Shown here: positions 19,239 to 27,579 of the stretch, piece by piece
Layout of the letters: every line of letters begins with the position of its first letter
Position numbering within the stretch: the first letter of the stretch is position 1
Assembly (NCBI RefSeq): GCF_001742165.1
Contig: NZ_CP016444.1
Location: 868,001 to 932,000, forward strand
Length of the DNA: 64,000 nt
From: Burkholderia stabilis
GTDB taxonomy: Bacteria > Pseudomonadota > Gammaproteobacteria > Burkholderiales > Burkholderiaceae
Direction: 5' to 3'
Notes under the pieces: generated by a model
Database searches by the model: none
What the model saw: only the letters and a program-made list of their open reading frames with translations
Told to the model about the DNA's origin: nothing
Position numbers and translations under genes: made by a program

Positions 19239-20375
19239 ATGTCCACCGCCACCATCGAACGCATCGAAACCCGTCTCGTCGACCTGCCGACGATCCGCCC
19301 GCACAAGCTGTCGGTCGCGACGATGCATGGCCAGACGCTGATGCTGGTGAAGGTGTTCTGCAGCGACGGCGTGACGGGTATCGGCGAAGGCACCACGATC
19401 GCGGGGATGGCCTACGGCCCTGAAAGCCCCGAGGCGATGAAGCTCGCGATCGACGCGTACCTCGCGCCGGCGATCGTCGGCCGCGACGCGACGCGCATTC
19501 AGACGCTGATGGCGTTCCTCGGCAAGCTCGCGAAGGTCAACCACTTCGCGAAGAGCGCGCTCGAAACCGCGCTGCTCGACGCGCACGGCAAGCGGCTCGG
19601 CGTGCCGGTCAGCGAACTGCTCGGCGGCCGCCGGCGTGACCGCCTGCCGGTTGCATGGACGCTCGCGTCGGGCGACACGTCGACCGACATCGCTGAAGCC
19701 GAACGCATGCTCGACCTGCGCCGCCACAACGTATTCAAGCTGAAGATCGGCGCGAAGGCGCTCGATGCGGATATCCGGCACGTGGCCGAGATCAAGAAGG
19801 CCGTCGGCGATCGCGCATCGGTGCGCGTCGACGTGAACATGGCGTGGAGCGAAACGCAGGCCGCGCGCGCGATTCCGGCGCTGGCCGATGCCGGCTGCGA
19901 ACTGGTCGAGCAGCCGGTCGCGTCGGCCGCGGCGCTCGCGCGCCTGATGCGCCGCTTTCCGGTCGCGCTGATGGCCGACGAAATCCTGCAAGGCCCCGAC
20001 AGCGCATTCGAGATCGCGAAGCATCACGGCGCGGACGTGTTCGCGATCAAGATCGAACAGAGCGGCGGGCTGTTCGCGGCACAGCGCGTGGCCGCGATCG
20101 CGGATGCGGCCGGCATCGAGCTGTACGGCGGCACGATGCTCGAAGGCGCATTCAGCACGGTGGCTTCCGCGCACCTGTTCGCGAGCTTCGCGAACCTGCA
20201 GTGGGGCACCGAGCTGTTCGGGCCGCTGCTGATCACCGAAGAGATCCTGACGAAGCCGCTCGACTACAGCGACTTCGAACTGACCGTGCCGGGCGGCCCC
20301 GGTCTCGGCATCGAGCTCGACGACGCGAAGGTCGGGCGTTTCACCCGCGACGGGCTGACGAAAGTCGTCCGGTAG
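19239..20375 (+). CDS. catB: Muconate cycloisomerase
   Basis: This enzyme turns cis,cis-muconate into muconolactone in the catechol branch of the beta-ketoadipate pathway. It is an enolase-superfamily member of 378 residues. The N-terminal capping domain begins MSTATIERIETRLVDLPTIRPHKLS, and the barrel carries the KLKIG catalytic lysine motif, the metal ligand in VRVDVNMAW, the ELVEQPV glutamate and the ADEIL aspartate. I chose ATG 19239 because relatives start there and the promoter leaves almost no leader before the alternative ATG 19212. catA follows after 52 bases. Confidence 0.93.
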   Translation: MSTATIERIETRLVDLPTIRPHKLSVATMHGQTLMLVKVFCSDGVTGIGEGTTIAGMAYGPESPEAMKLAIDAYLAPAIVGRDATRIQTLMAFLGKLAKVNHFAKSALETALLDAHGKRLGVPVSELLGGRRRDRLPVAWTLASGDTSTDIAEAERMLDLRRHNVFKLKIGAKALDADIRHVAEIKKAVGDRASVRVDVNMAWSETQAARAIPALADAGCELVEQPVASAAALARLMRRFPVALMADEILQGPDSAFEIAKHHGADVFAIKIEQSGGLFAAQRVAAIADAAGIELYGGTMLEGAFSTVASAHLFASFANLQWGTELFGPLLITEEILTKPLDYSDFELTVPGGPGLGIELDDAKVGRFTRDGLTKVVR

Positions 20376-20427
20376 CACGAGTCAGGCCAAGGCCGTCATT
20401 CCCCCCAATACACGTGGAGACACCATC

Positions 20428-21363
20428 ATGAGCGTCAAAGTTTTCGATTCCCGGGAAGTGCAGGATCTGCTGAAGGCCGCATCGAATGCCGGCGGGAACG
20501 GCGGCAACGCGCGCGTGCAGCAGATCGTGCATCGCCTGCTCGGCGACCTGTTCAAGGCGATCGACGATCTCGACATCACGCCCGACGAGGTGTGGGCCGG
20601 CGTCAACTACCTGAACAAGCTCGGCCAGGACGGCGAAGCCGCGCTGCTCGCGGCCGGCCTCGGTCTCGAGAAGTATCTCGACATCCGGATGGACGCCGCG
20701 GACAAGGCAGCCGGCCTCGACGGCGGCACGCCGCGCACGATCGAAGGGCCGCTGTACGTGGCGGGCGCGCCGGTGCGCGACGGCGTGTCGAAGATCGACC
20801 TCGACGCGGACGAAGGCGCGGGCCCGCTGGTGATCCACGGCACGGTGACGGGCCTCGACGGCAAGCCGGTGGCCGGCGCGCTGGTCGAATGCTGGCACGC
20901 GAACTCGAAGGGCTTCTATTCGCACTTCGACCCGACCGGCGCGCAGACCGATTTCAACCTGCGCGGCGCGGTGAAGACGGGCGCGGACGGCAAGTACGAA
21001 TTCCGCACGCTGATGCCGGTCGGTTACGGCTGCCCGCCGCAGGGCGCGACGCAGCAACTGCTGAACGGTCTCGGCCGCCACGGCAACCGCCCGGCGCACG
21101 TGCACTTCTTCGTCGACAGCCACGATCACCGCAAGCTGACGACGCAGTTCAACATCGACGGCGATCCGCTGATCTGGGATGACTTCGCGTATGCGACGCG
21201 CGAGGAGCTGATCCCGCCGGTGGTCGGCAAGACCGGCGGCGCGGCGCTCGGAATGAAGGCCGATGCGTACCAGGACATCGAGTTCAACTTCGTGCTGACG
21301 CCGCTGCTGCAGGGCAAGGACAACCAGATCGTCCACCGCCTGCGCGCCGCCGCGCACGCATAA
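20428..21363 (+). CDS. catA: Catechol 1,2-dioxygenase
   Basis: The 311-residue intradiol dioxygenase cleaves catechol to cis,cis-muconate. The N-terminal helical dimer/lipid-binding domain (about 1-100) is followed by the beta-sandwich with the Fe(III) ligands Y164 (GFYSHFD), Y200 (MPVGYGCP), H224 and H226 (RPAHVHFF). These positions coincide with those known in Acinetobacter CatA. It sits between catB and benA, and a GC hairpin separates it from benA. In this operon catechol is made by the downstream BenABCD enzymes. Confidence 0.97.
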   Translation: MSVKVFDSREVQDLLKAASNAGGNGGNARVQQIVHRLLGDLFKAIDDLDITPDEVWAGVNYLNKLGQDGEAALLAAGLGLEKYLDIRMDAADKAAGLDGGTPRTIEGPLYVAGAPVRDGVSKIDLDADEGAGPLVIHGTVTGLDGKPVAGALVECWHANSKGFYSHFDPTGAQTDFNLRGAVKTGADGKYEFRTLMPVGYGCPPQGATQQLLNGLGRHGNRPAHVHFFVDSHDHRKLTTQFNIDGDPLIWDDFAYATREELIPPVVGKTGGAALGMKADAYQDIEFNFVLTPLLQGKDNQIVHRLRAAAHA

Positions 21364-21375
21364 CCGCCCGACGGC

Positions 21376-21393
21376 GCGGCGCGGTTGCGCCGC
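21376..21393. terminator. Intercistronic hairpin between catA and benA
   Basis: GCGGCGC and GCGCCGC (7-bp stem, GGTT loop) lie 12 bases after the catA stop in a 115-base gap. It may attenuate read-through or stabilise the catBA portion of the message. No T tract follows. Confidence 0.45.
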
Positions 21394-21478
21394 CGCCGGC
21401 CGGGCCCCCCGCGAGATTCAACCGTTACCGATGCGAGCGTGCCTTGCAGGACCCGGCACGCGCATGGGAGGAGCCAAC

Positions 21479-22837
21479 ATGTCCGCCACGATCGACCAAG
21501 CCAACGCACTGGATCACCTGCTCGCCACCGCCGTGCAGGACGACAAGGCAGCCGGCGTATTCCGCTGCCGCCGCGACATCTTCACGAACCCGGAACTGTA
21601 CGAGCTCGAGATGAAGCACATCTTCGAGAGCAACTGGGTGTACCTGGCGCACGAAAGCCAGATTCCGGACAACAACGATTACTACACGACGTGGATCGGC
21701 CGCCAGCCGATCGTCATCACGCGCGACAAGACCGGCGAGCTGCATGCGGTCATCAATGCGTGCGCGCACAAGGGCGCGATGCTGTGCCGCCGCAAGCACG
21801 GCAACAAGGGCAGCTTCACGTGCCCGTTCCACGGCTGGACGTTCTCGAACACCGGCAAGCTGCTGAAGGTGAAGGACGAGAAGACGACCGAGTACCCGGT
21901 GCAGTTCAACACGCACGGGTCGCACGACCTGAAGAAGGTCGCGCGCTTCCAGAACTATCGCGGCTTCCTGTTCGGCAGCCTCAGCGCCGACGTGCTGCCG
22001 CTCGAGGACTACCTCGGCGAAGCGCGCGTGATCATCGACCAGATCGTCGACCAGGCGCCGAACGGCCTCGAAGTGCTGCGCGGCAATTCGTCCTACATCT
22101 ACGAAGGCAACTGGAAGATGCAGATGGAGAACGGCTGCGACGGCTATCACGTCAGCACAGTGCACTGGAACTACGCGGCGACGATGGGCCGCCGCAAGGA
22201 AGAAGGCACCAAGGCCGTCGATGCGAACAGCTGGAGCAAGTCGGTCGCCGGCGTGTACGGCTTCGACAACGGCCACATCCTGCTTTGGACGCAGACGATG
22301 AACCCGGAAGTGCGGCCCGTGTATCAGCATCGCGACGAGATCAAGGCGCGCGTCGGCGACGTGCAGGCCGATTTCATCGTCAACCAGACGCGCAACCTGT
22401 GCGTGTACCCGAACGTGTTCCTGATGGACCAGTTCAGCACGCAGATCCGCGTCGTGCGGCCGCTCGGCGTCGACAAGACCGAAGTCAGCATCTTCTGCTT
22501 CGCGCCGAAGGGCGAGAGCGAAGCCGACCGCACGACCCGCATCCGCCAGTACGAGGATTTCTTCAACGTGACGGGCATGGGCACCGCCGACGATCTCGAA
22601 GAGTTCCGCGCGTGCCAGTCCGGTTATGCGGGCATCACGGCGATGTGGAACGACCTGTCGCGCGGCGCGCCGCTGTGGGTCGATGGCCCGGACGAGAACG
22701 CGAAGAAGATGGGGCTGAACCCGCGCATTTCCGGCGAGCGCAGCGAGGACGAAGGGCTGTTCGTGTGTCAGCACGAATACTGGGTGCACGTGATGCGCGA
22801 TGCGCTCAGGAAGGAACGCGCGGAGGTGGCGGCATGA
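21479..22837 (+). CDS. benA: Benzoate 1,2-dioxygenase, large (alpha) subunit
   Basis: This 452-residue catalytic subunit hydroxylates benzoate to a cis-diol carboxylate, using electrons from BenC. The Rieske [2Fe-2S] site is formed by C95, H97, C115 and H118 (CAHKGAM...CPFHGW). The mononuclear iron site is in NGCDGYHVSTVHW. ATG 21479 is preceded by GGAGGAG; an earlier in-frame ATG at 21431 lacks this site. Its stop overlaps the benB start (ATGA). Length and motifs agree with BenA/XylX; linkage to catBA favours benzoate over toluate. Confidence 0.95.
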   Translation: MSATIDQANALDHLLATAVQDDKAAGVFRCRRDIFTNPELYELEMKHIFESNWVYLAHESQIPDNNDYYTTWIGRQPIVITRDKTGELHAVINACAHKGAMLCRRKHGNKGSFTCPFHGWTFSNTGKLLKVKDEKTTEYPVQFNTHGSHDLKKVARFQNYRGFLFGSLSADVLPLEDYLGEARVIIDQIVDQAPNGLEVLRGNSSYIYEGNWKMQMENGCDGYHVSTVHWNYAATMGRRKEEGTKAVDANSWSKSVAGVYGFDNGHILLWTQTMNPEVRPVYQHRDEIKARVGDVQADFIVNQTRNLCVYPNVFLMDQFSTQIRVVRPLGVDKTEVSIFCFAPKGESEADRTTRIRQYEDFFNVTGMGTADDLEEFRACQSGYAGITAMWNDLSRGAPLWVDGPDENAKKMGLNPRISGERSEDEGLFVCQHEYWVHVMRDALRKERAEVAA

Positions 22838-23322
22838 GCTTCGATTACCGGACCATCTGCGCCGCGCTGTATCGCGAAGCGCGCCTGCTCGACGATCGCC
22901 AGTGGGACGAGTGGCTGACCTGCTACACGGAAGACGTCACGTACTGGATGCCCGCGTGGGACGACGACGATCGGCCGACCGACGATCCTCAGAGCCAGAT
23001 CTCGCTGATGTATTACGCGGATCGCGGCGGCCTCGAGGATCGCGTGTTCCGCATCAAGACCGAGCGCAGCGGCGCATCGACGCCCGAGCCGCGCACGAGC
23101 CACAACGTGACGAACGTCGAGGTGCTGGCCGAGCGCGAGAACGAAGTGGACGTGCGCTACAACTTCGACACGCTGAACCATCGTTACCGCGTGACCGATC
23201 ACTTCTTCGGCACGATGTTCGTCACGTTGCGCAAGTCGGGCGACGAGCTGTTGATCGCGTCGAAGAAGATCGTGCTGAAGAACGATTACATCCGGCAGGT
23301 GCTCGACGTTTATCACGTCTGA
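22834..23322 (+). CDS. benB: Benzoate 1,2-dioxygenase, small (beta) subunit
   Basis: The 162-residue beta subunit of the aromatic-ring-hydroxylating dioxygenase has the cystatin-like fold: EARLLDDRQWDEWLTCYTEDVTYWMPAW, then SHNVTNVEVL and a C-terminal IVLKNDYIRQVLDVYHV typical of BenB/XylY. It carries no cofactor and supports the (alpha-beta)3 assembly. Its ATG at 22834 overlaps the benA stop, which indicates translational coupling. Confidence 0.95.
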   Translation: MSFDYRTICAALYREARLLDDRQWDEWLTCYTEDVTYWMPAWDDDDRPTDDPQSQISLMYYADRGGLEDRVFRIKTERSGASTPEPRTSHNVTNVEVLAERENEVDVRYNFDTLNHRYRVTDHFFGTMFVTLRKSGDELLIASKKIVLKNDYIRQVLDVYHV

Positions 23323-23361
23323 TGCCCGTTGCCTTGTCATGAAAGAAGTGGAGGTGATGCC

Positions 23362-24384
23362 ATGTCCAGCTACAGGATTGCACTGAATTTCGAGGACGGG
23401 GTGACCCGCTTCATCGACTGCAAGGCCGGCGAGAAAGTCCTCGACGCGGCTTTCCGCGCGAAGATCAACCTGCCGATGGATTGTTCCGACGGCGTGTGCG
23501 GCACCTGCAAGTGCCGCGCCGAAAGCGGCCGCTACGATCTCGGCGACGACTACATCGACGATGCGCTAACCGAGGACGAAAAGGACGGCGGCCTCGTGCT
23601 GACGTGCCAGATGGTGCCGCAAAGCGATTGCGTGATCGCGGTGCCGACGTCGTCGGTCGCCTGCAAGACCGGGCAAAGCGGCTTTGCCGCGACCGTGACG
23701 AAGGTCGAGCAGCACAACGATGCGGCGGTCGTGCTCGAACTCGACGTCGGCGCGGCCGCGCCCGTGTTCCTGCCGGGCCAGTACGTGAACATCGACGTGC
23801 CGGCGAGCGGCCAGCACCGTTCGTATTCGTTCTCGTCGGCGCCGGCCGACGCGAAGGTGAGCTTCCTGATCAAGAAGATTCCCGGCGGCGTGATGAGCAC
23901 GTGGCTCGAATCGGCGCAGCCCGGCGACACGCTGGAACTGCACGGGCCGCTCGGCAGTTTCTACCTGCGCGACGTGCAGCGACCGCTGCTGTTGCTCGCG
24001 GGCGGCACGGGCCTCGCGCCGTTCCTGTCGATGCTCGAAGTGCTGGCGCGCAGCGGGTCGCAGCAGAAGGTGCACCTGATCTACGGCGTGACGCGCGATC
24101 TCGATCTCGTGCTGGTCGACGCGATCGAGGCGTATGCGGCAAAGCTGCCGAACTTCAGCTTCGCGACGGTCGTGGCCGATGCGGAGTCGGCCCATCCGCG
24201 CAAGGGCTGGGTTACGCAGCACATTCCGGCCGATGCGCTGAACGACGGCGATGTCGACGTGTATCTGTGCGGCCCGCCGCCGATGGTCGACGCGGTGCGC
24301 AAGTACTTCGACGACGAAGGCGTGAAGCCGAACAGCTTCCACTACGAGAAGTTCACCCCCAACGTCACGGCAAAGGCGGCATGA
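23362..24384 (+). CDS. benC: Benzoate 1,2-dioxygenase electron transfer component
   Basis: The 340-residue NADH:acceptor reductase has an N-terminal plant-type ferredoxin whose [2Fe-2S] cluster is held by C41, C46, C49 and C82 (DCSDGVCGTCKC). A ferredoxin-NADP reductase-like FAD domain follows (RSYSFSS), then an NADH domain (LLLAGGTGLAPFLSM, YLCGPPPMV). It feeds electrons to the BenA Rieske centre. ATG 23362 has GGAGGTGATG upstream. Its stop overlaps the benD start. Confidence 0.95.
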   Translation: MSSYRIALNFEDGVTRFIDCKAGEKVLDAAFRAKINLPMDCSDGVCGTCKCRAESGRYDLGDDYIDDALTEDEKDGGLVLTCQMVPQSDCVIAVPTSSVACKTGQSGFAATVTKVEQHNDAAVVLELDVGAAAPVFLPGQYVNIDVPASGQHRSYSFSSAPADAKVSFLIKKIPGGVMSTWLESAQPGDTLELHGPLGSFYLRDVQRPLLLLAGGTGLAPFLSMLEVLARSGSQQKVHLIYGVTRDLDLVLVDAIEAYAAKLPNFSFATVVADAESAHPRKGWVTQHIPADALNDGDVDVYLCGPPPMVDAVRKYFDDEGVKPNSFHYEKFTPNVTAKAA

Positions 24385-25157
24385 CCATGCAACGATTCTC
24401 CGGCAAGGTGGTGGTCGTCACCGGTGCGGCGCAGGGCATCGGCCGCGGTGTCGCGCTGCGCGCGGCGGCCGAGGGCGGCAAGGTGCTGTTCGTCGATCGC
24501 GCGGATTTCGTCGCCGACGTGGCGGCCGAAGCACCGCACGGCGAGACGGCGGGTTTCGTCGCGGATCTCGAGACATACGAAGGTGCACACGCGGCGATCG
24601 CGTGCGCGGTGCAGACGTTCGGCGGCATCGACATCCTGATCAATGGAGTCGGCGGCGCGATCCGGATGCGGCCGTTCGCCGAATTCGAGCCGGCGCAGAT
24701 CGACGCGGAAATCCGCCGCTCGCTGATGCCGACGCTCTACACGTGCCACGCGGTGCTGCCGCACCTGCTCGCGCGCGGCGGCGGCACGATCGTCAACATC
24801 TCGTCGAATGCGACGCGCGGCATCCGGCGCGTGCCGTATTCGGCGGCGAAAGGCGGCGTCAATGCGCTGACGCACGCGCTCGCGATGGAATACGCGGAGC
24901 ACAACATCCGCGTGGTCGCGACTGCGCCGGGCGGCACCAGCGCGCCGCCGCGCCGCGTGCCGCGCAATGCGGCCGGCGACAGCGCGCAGGAACAGGCGTG
25001 GATGGCTGAAGCCGTGCGGCAGGTGACCGACTCGACGTACTTCAAGCGCTACGGCAGCCTCGACGAACAGATCGCGCCGATCCTGTTCCTCGCATCGGAC
25101 GAGGCGAGCTACATCACCGGCACGGTGCTGCCGGTCGCGGGCGGCGATACGGGTTGA
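24381..25157 (+). CDS. benD: 1,6-dihydroxycyclohexa-2,4-diene-1-carboxylate dehydrogenase
   Basis: The 258-residue SDR oxidises and decarboxylates the benzoate cis-diol to catechol, the substrate of CatA. TGAAQGIG (Rossmann), NISSNAT with the catalytic serine, and YSAAK (YxxxK) are all visible. The C-terminal YFKRYGSLDEQIAPILFLASDEASYITGT is typical of BenD/XylL. It begins at ATG 24381, overlapping benC by four bases; ATG 24387 is a second possible start. Confidence 0.93.
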   Translation: MTMQRFSGKVVVVTGAAQGIGRGVALRAAAEGGKVLFVDRADFVADVAAEAPHGETAGFVADLETYEGAHAAIACAVQTFGGIDILINGVGGAIRMRPFAEFEPAQIDAEIRRSLMPTLYTCHAVLPHLLARGGGTIVNISSNATRGIRRVPYSAAKGGVNALTHALAMEYAEHNIRVVATAPGGTSAPPRRVPRNAAGDSAQEQAWMAEAVRQVTDSTYFKRYGSLDEQIAPILFLASDEASYITGTVLPVAGGDTG

Positions 25158-25204
25158 GCGGCGCGTGGCGCAGCTACGTGCCAGCTGTTCATCGACAATC
25201 AACC

Positions 25205-25226
25205 GGCCGGCGCGAAGACGCCGGCC
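25205..25226. terminator. Hairpin between benD and ridA
   Basis: GGCCGGCG and CGCCGGCC (8-bp perfect arms, CGAAGA loop) lie 48 bases after benD and end just before the ribosome site of the next gene. It could terminate or attenuate the ben message or mask the ridA leader. Confidence 0.45.
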
Positions 25227-25238
25227 ACGGAGACATCC

Positions 25239-25637
25239 ATGCGTGATCGCAAAGCCATCGTTCCGGCCGGAATGGAAGCGGTGTACGAAAAAATCGGCTA
25301 CGCGCCGGGCCTGAAGGTCGGCGATACGCTGTACGTGTCCGGCCAGATCGGCCGCGATGCGGCGATGCAGTTGGTCGAAGGCCGCGAAGCGCAGATCGTG
25401 CAGGCGTTCGAGAATCTCAAGCACGTGCTGGAGGCGGCCGGCGCATCGTTCAACGATGTAGTCGATCTCACGACGTTCCACACCGACATGCGCGACCTGC
25501 CGCTGTTCATGCAGGTTCGCGACCGTTACCTCGTCGGGCATCCGAAGCCGGCGTGGACGGCGGTCGGTGCGCACATGCTGGGCGGCTCGCCGGGGTATAT
25601 CGTCGAGATCAAGGCGGTGGCCGTGTTGCCGGAATGA
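25239..25637 (+). CDS. RidA family protein
   Basis: The 132-residue YjgF/YER057c/UK114 protein contains YAPGLKVGDTLYVSGQIGRDA and PAWTAVGAHMLGGSPGYIVEIKAVAVLP. Canonical RidA enzymes hydrolyse reactive enamine/imine intermediates, using a conserved Arg about 30 residues from the C-terminus (usually R-x-x-x-E). Here that region reads AWTAVGAHMLGG, so the classical arginine appears absent and this is probably a different RidA subgroup. It follows the ben genes after 81 bases and a hairpin; whether it acts in benzoate metabolism is unknown. Confidence 0.85.
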   Translation: MRDRKAIVPAGMEAVYEKIGYAPGLKVGDTLYVSGQIGRDAAMQLVEGREAQIVQAFENLKHVLEAAGASFNDVVDLTTFHTDMRDLPLFMQVRDRYLVGHPKPAWTAVGAHMLGGSPGYIVEIKAVAVLPE

Positions 25638-25660
25638 CGTGTTCCCGGTGTTGCTGAACG

Positions 25661-26365
25661 CTACTTCGCGTCCTTCAGTCCCAGCATGCTCATCGGGACG
25701 GTGAGGTCGACATAAAACCCGGCGGGCAACGCGTTTCCTCGCCATGTGACGGGCGCAGCCAGAAAGCACGATCTCAATGCGGGGCCGGCCGGCGTGAGGT
25801 CGAAAACCGTATCGCCGCACGGTAGGCCGTCGATCACCGTGCCCGCGCTGACCTCCGCGCGGGCCTGCTCGCAACAGTTCTCGGGGATGAAGATCAGGCC
25901 GTCGATCGGGACGTTGCCCAGCAGGACGGGGTGAGCGCTGTGAATCGACTGCAGCGTGCGTTTTGCGCCCCAGCCGAACAGGCCGCCTTCGCCGTTGTAG
26001 CGGGCCTGGCTGCCGGGCGGAAAGGTGGCGCCGAATACCACCATCGGTTTCGTCGTGACTTCGGGCCGGTCGATGTATCCGTCGAGCGCGTAGTCCTTGA
26101 GGAGCGCGCCGCCGAGCATGAATAGCGGCAGGAAGAAAAACAGCACGGTACATGCGAGCCGCTTGAGCAACGGCAACCGGCGCAGGACCCACACGAACAC
26201 CACCAGGGTCAGCACGATCCAGACCGCCGACGAGAACGTGAACGCGGCCATCGCGATGCCGCCCAGTTCGCCGGCTTCGGCATGGCTCATCGACGGGAAC
26301 AGCGCGGACAGCAGGGCCGGCATGGCAAACTTGCCGAAGCGCGATCGGAGGTGTCGGAGTGGCAT
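25661..26365 (-). CDS. Hypothetical inner-membrane protein
   Basis: The roughly 234-residue protein has an N-terminal signal-like segment ending SHAEAGE and two strong membrane helices (about 42-62 and 70-92). A periplasmic-looking domain with four cysteines follows (ENCCEQAR, GLPCGD, RSCFL). I do not recognise a family. ATG 26365 and an alternative TTG 26380 both lack a clear ribosome site, so the start is uncertain. It is divergent from the P-loop gene at 26410 with only 44 bases between. Confidence 0.6.
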   Translation of the reverse strand: MPLRHLRSRFGKFAMPALLSALFPSMSHAEAGELGGIAMAAFTFSSAVWIVLTLVVFVWVLRRLPLLKRLACTVLFFFLPLFMLGGALLKDYALDGYIDRPEVTTKPMVVFGATFPPGSQARYNGEGGLFGWGAKRTLQSIHSAHPVLLGNVPIDGLIFIPENCCEQARAEVSAGTVIDGLPCGDTVFDLTPAGPALRSCFLAAPVTWRGNALPAGFYVDLTVPMSMLGLKDAK

Positions 26366-26409
26366 CGGTCGTTTGTTCAATGAAAGCTGATCGTTATTCG
26401 GGGCTCGTG

Positions 26410-26913
26410 ATGGACTTCAGCAGAACGCTCGTGATCGGAAACTCGGGTTCCGGGAAGAGCTGGCTGGCCGAGCGTATCGCCGGTCGTATCGATGCCGCAT
26501 GTGTCGACCTCGATCTGGTCCATTGGCTGCCCGGCGGGTACAACGCCGCCCGCGAACGGGCCGATGCGATCCGGCTGGTCCGGCAGGCGGCGAGTGCCGA
26601 TCGCTGGGTTATCGAAGGCATTTACGGCTGGCTCGTCGACGAAGTCAAGCGCGACGCGAGCGCGCTGATCTGGCTGCGCATCGACGAATCCGAATGCGTG
26701 GCCAATATCCGCCAGCGCGGCATTCGGCGCGGCGGCTCCGCCGACGCTTTCGTTGCGCTGCAGGCGTGGGCTTCGACCTACCGGTCGCGCAGCGGGTCCA
26801 GCTCGCATGACGCGCACGCGGCCATTTTCAATCAGTTCGCCGGCGACAAGATCATGTTGGTGTCGCGCGATGCCGTCACGCAGTTCGCGAGCCGGTTGCT
26901 TTCAATCGGGTGA
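26410..26913 (+). CDS. P-loop small-nucleotide-kinase-like protein (FlaR/topology-modulation type)
   Basis: The 167-residue protein starts MDFSRTLVIGNSGSGKSWLAERIA, with the Walker A GNSGSGKS (10-17). DLDLVHWLPGGYN and WVIEGIYGWLVDE follow, then a lid-like IRQRGIRRGG. This layout is shared with the adenylate-kinase-like proteins often annotated as DNA topology modulation protein FlaR. The substrate is unknown and the old name is not evidence of function. ATG 26410 was chosen because it directly precedes the conserved core. Confidence 0.75.
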   Translation: MDFSRTLVIGNSGSGKSWLAERIAGRIDAACVDLDLVHWLPGGYNAARERADAIRLVRQAASADRWVIEGIYGWLVDEVKRDASALIWLRIDESECVANIRQRGIRRGGSADAFVALQAWASTYRSRSGSSSHDAHAAIFNQFAGDKIMLVSRDAVTQFASRLLSIG

Positions 26914-27046
26914 CGACGCAGGCCGAGGAATCCGGGTACTAGACTGTAGGAAGTGGTGCCGTCTCGCAGTGAAAGACGAACGAGGCGAACCCGGCGCGCG
27001 ACCGCCGCCCTGGCGGCCACGTGGCACGCCATCCGGAGACAAGCCG

Positions 27047-27529
27047 ATGACCGAACGCCCGCCCCCCGACATGCCCCCTCCGCACGCGGAGCCCAGCGCG
27101 CACGACGCGCTCGAACACCTGCTCGGCAGCCTGCACCGGCATGGTTTCCTGCATTTTGCGAACGAGGTCGTCAGCGCGAACGCACGGCTGGCCGACACGT
27201 TCGTCGATGCGCTCGACAAGCCGGGCATGCAGAGCGGGATGCAGAACCTCGCGGTGCTGCTGACGGCGCTGTCGCGCATTCCGCCGGAGCAGTTCGGCAA
27301 GGCCGTGTTCGCCGCCGCCGACGCATTGCATCACGTCGGGGCGTGGAAGCCGGCGGAACACGAGCACGTCGCGCCCGGCGTGCGCGGCGCGTACCGGCTG
27401 CTGCACGACGAAGCGTTGTGGGATGCGTTGACGCCGTTGCTCGAAGGATTGAAAGTGTTCGCGCAGGGGCTCGCGCGTGACCCCGGGCAGGCGGTTACGG
27501 CATCAAGCGAAAAGCCGGGCGGCAAGTGA
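27047..27529 (+). CDS. DUF1641-like protein
   Basis: This 160-residue soluble protein has a proline-rich N-terminus and a helical body (ALEHLLGSLHRHGFLHFANEVVSANARLADTFVDAL, broken here only for reading). The LLGSLHRHG.LxFxNxVV and LNLAVLLTALSRIP-like segments are in the style of DUF1641 proteins, which often accompany formate dehydrogenases or NAD(P)H oxidoreductases. No such partner is nearby. CGGAG precedes ATG 27047. Function is unknown. Confidence 0.65.
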   Translation: MTERPPPDMPPPHAEPSAHDALEHLLGSLHRHGFLHFANEVVSANARLADTFVDALDKPGMQSGMQNLAVLLTALSRIPPEQFGKAVFAAADALHHVGAWKPAEHEHVAPGVRGAYRLLHDEALWDALTPLLEGLKVFAQGLARDPGQAVTASSEKPGGK

Positions 27530-27579
27530 CGAAGCGCATCGCGTATCTGTCGACAGCCGGCGACTGCCCGGCCTGGCCC

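Noticed and set aside
27021..27036. TGGCACGCCATCCGG as a sigma-54 promoter before the DUF1641-like gene
   Set aside because: The -24 part fits, but there is no GC dinucleotide 10 bases after the GG, so the essential -12 element is absent.
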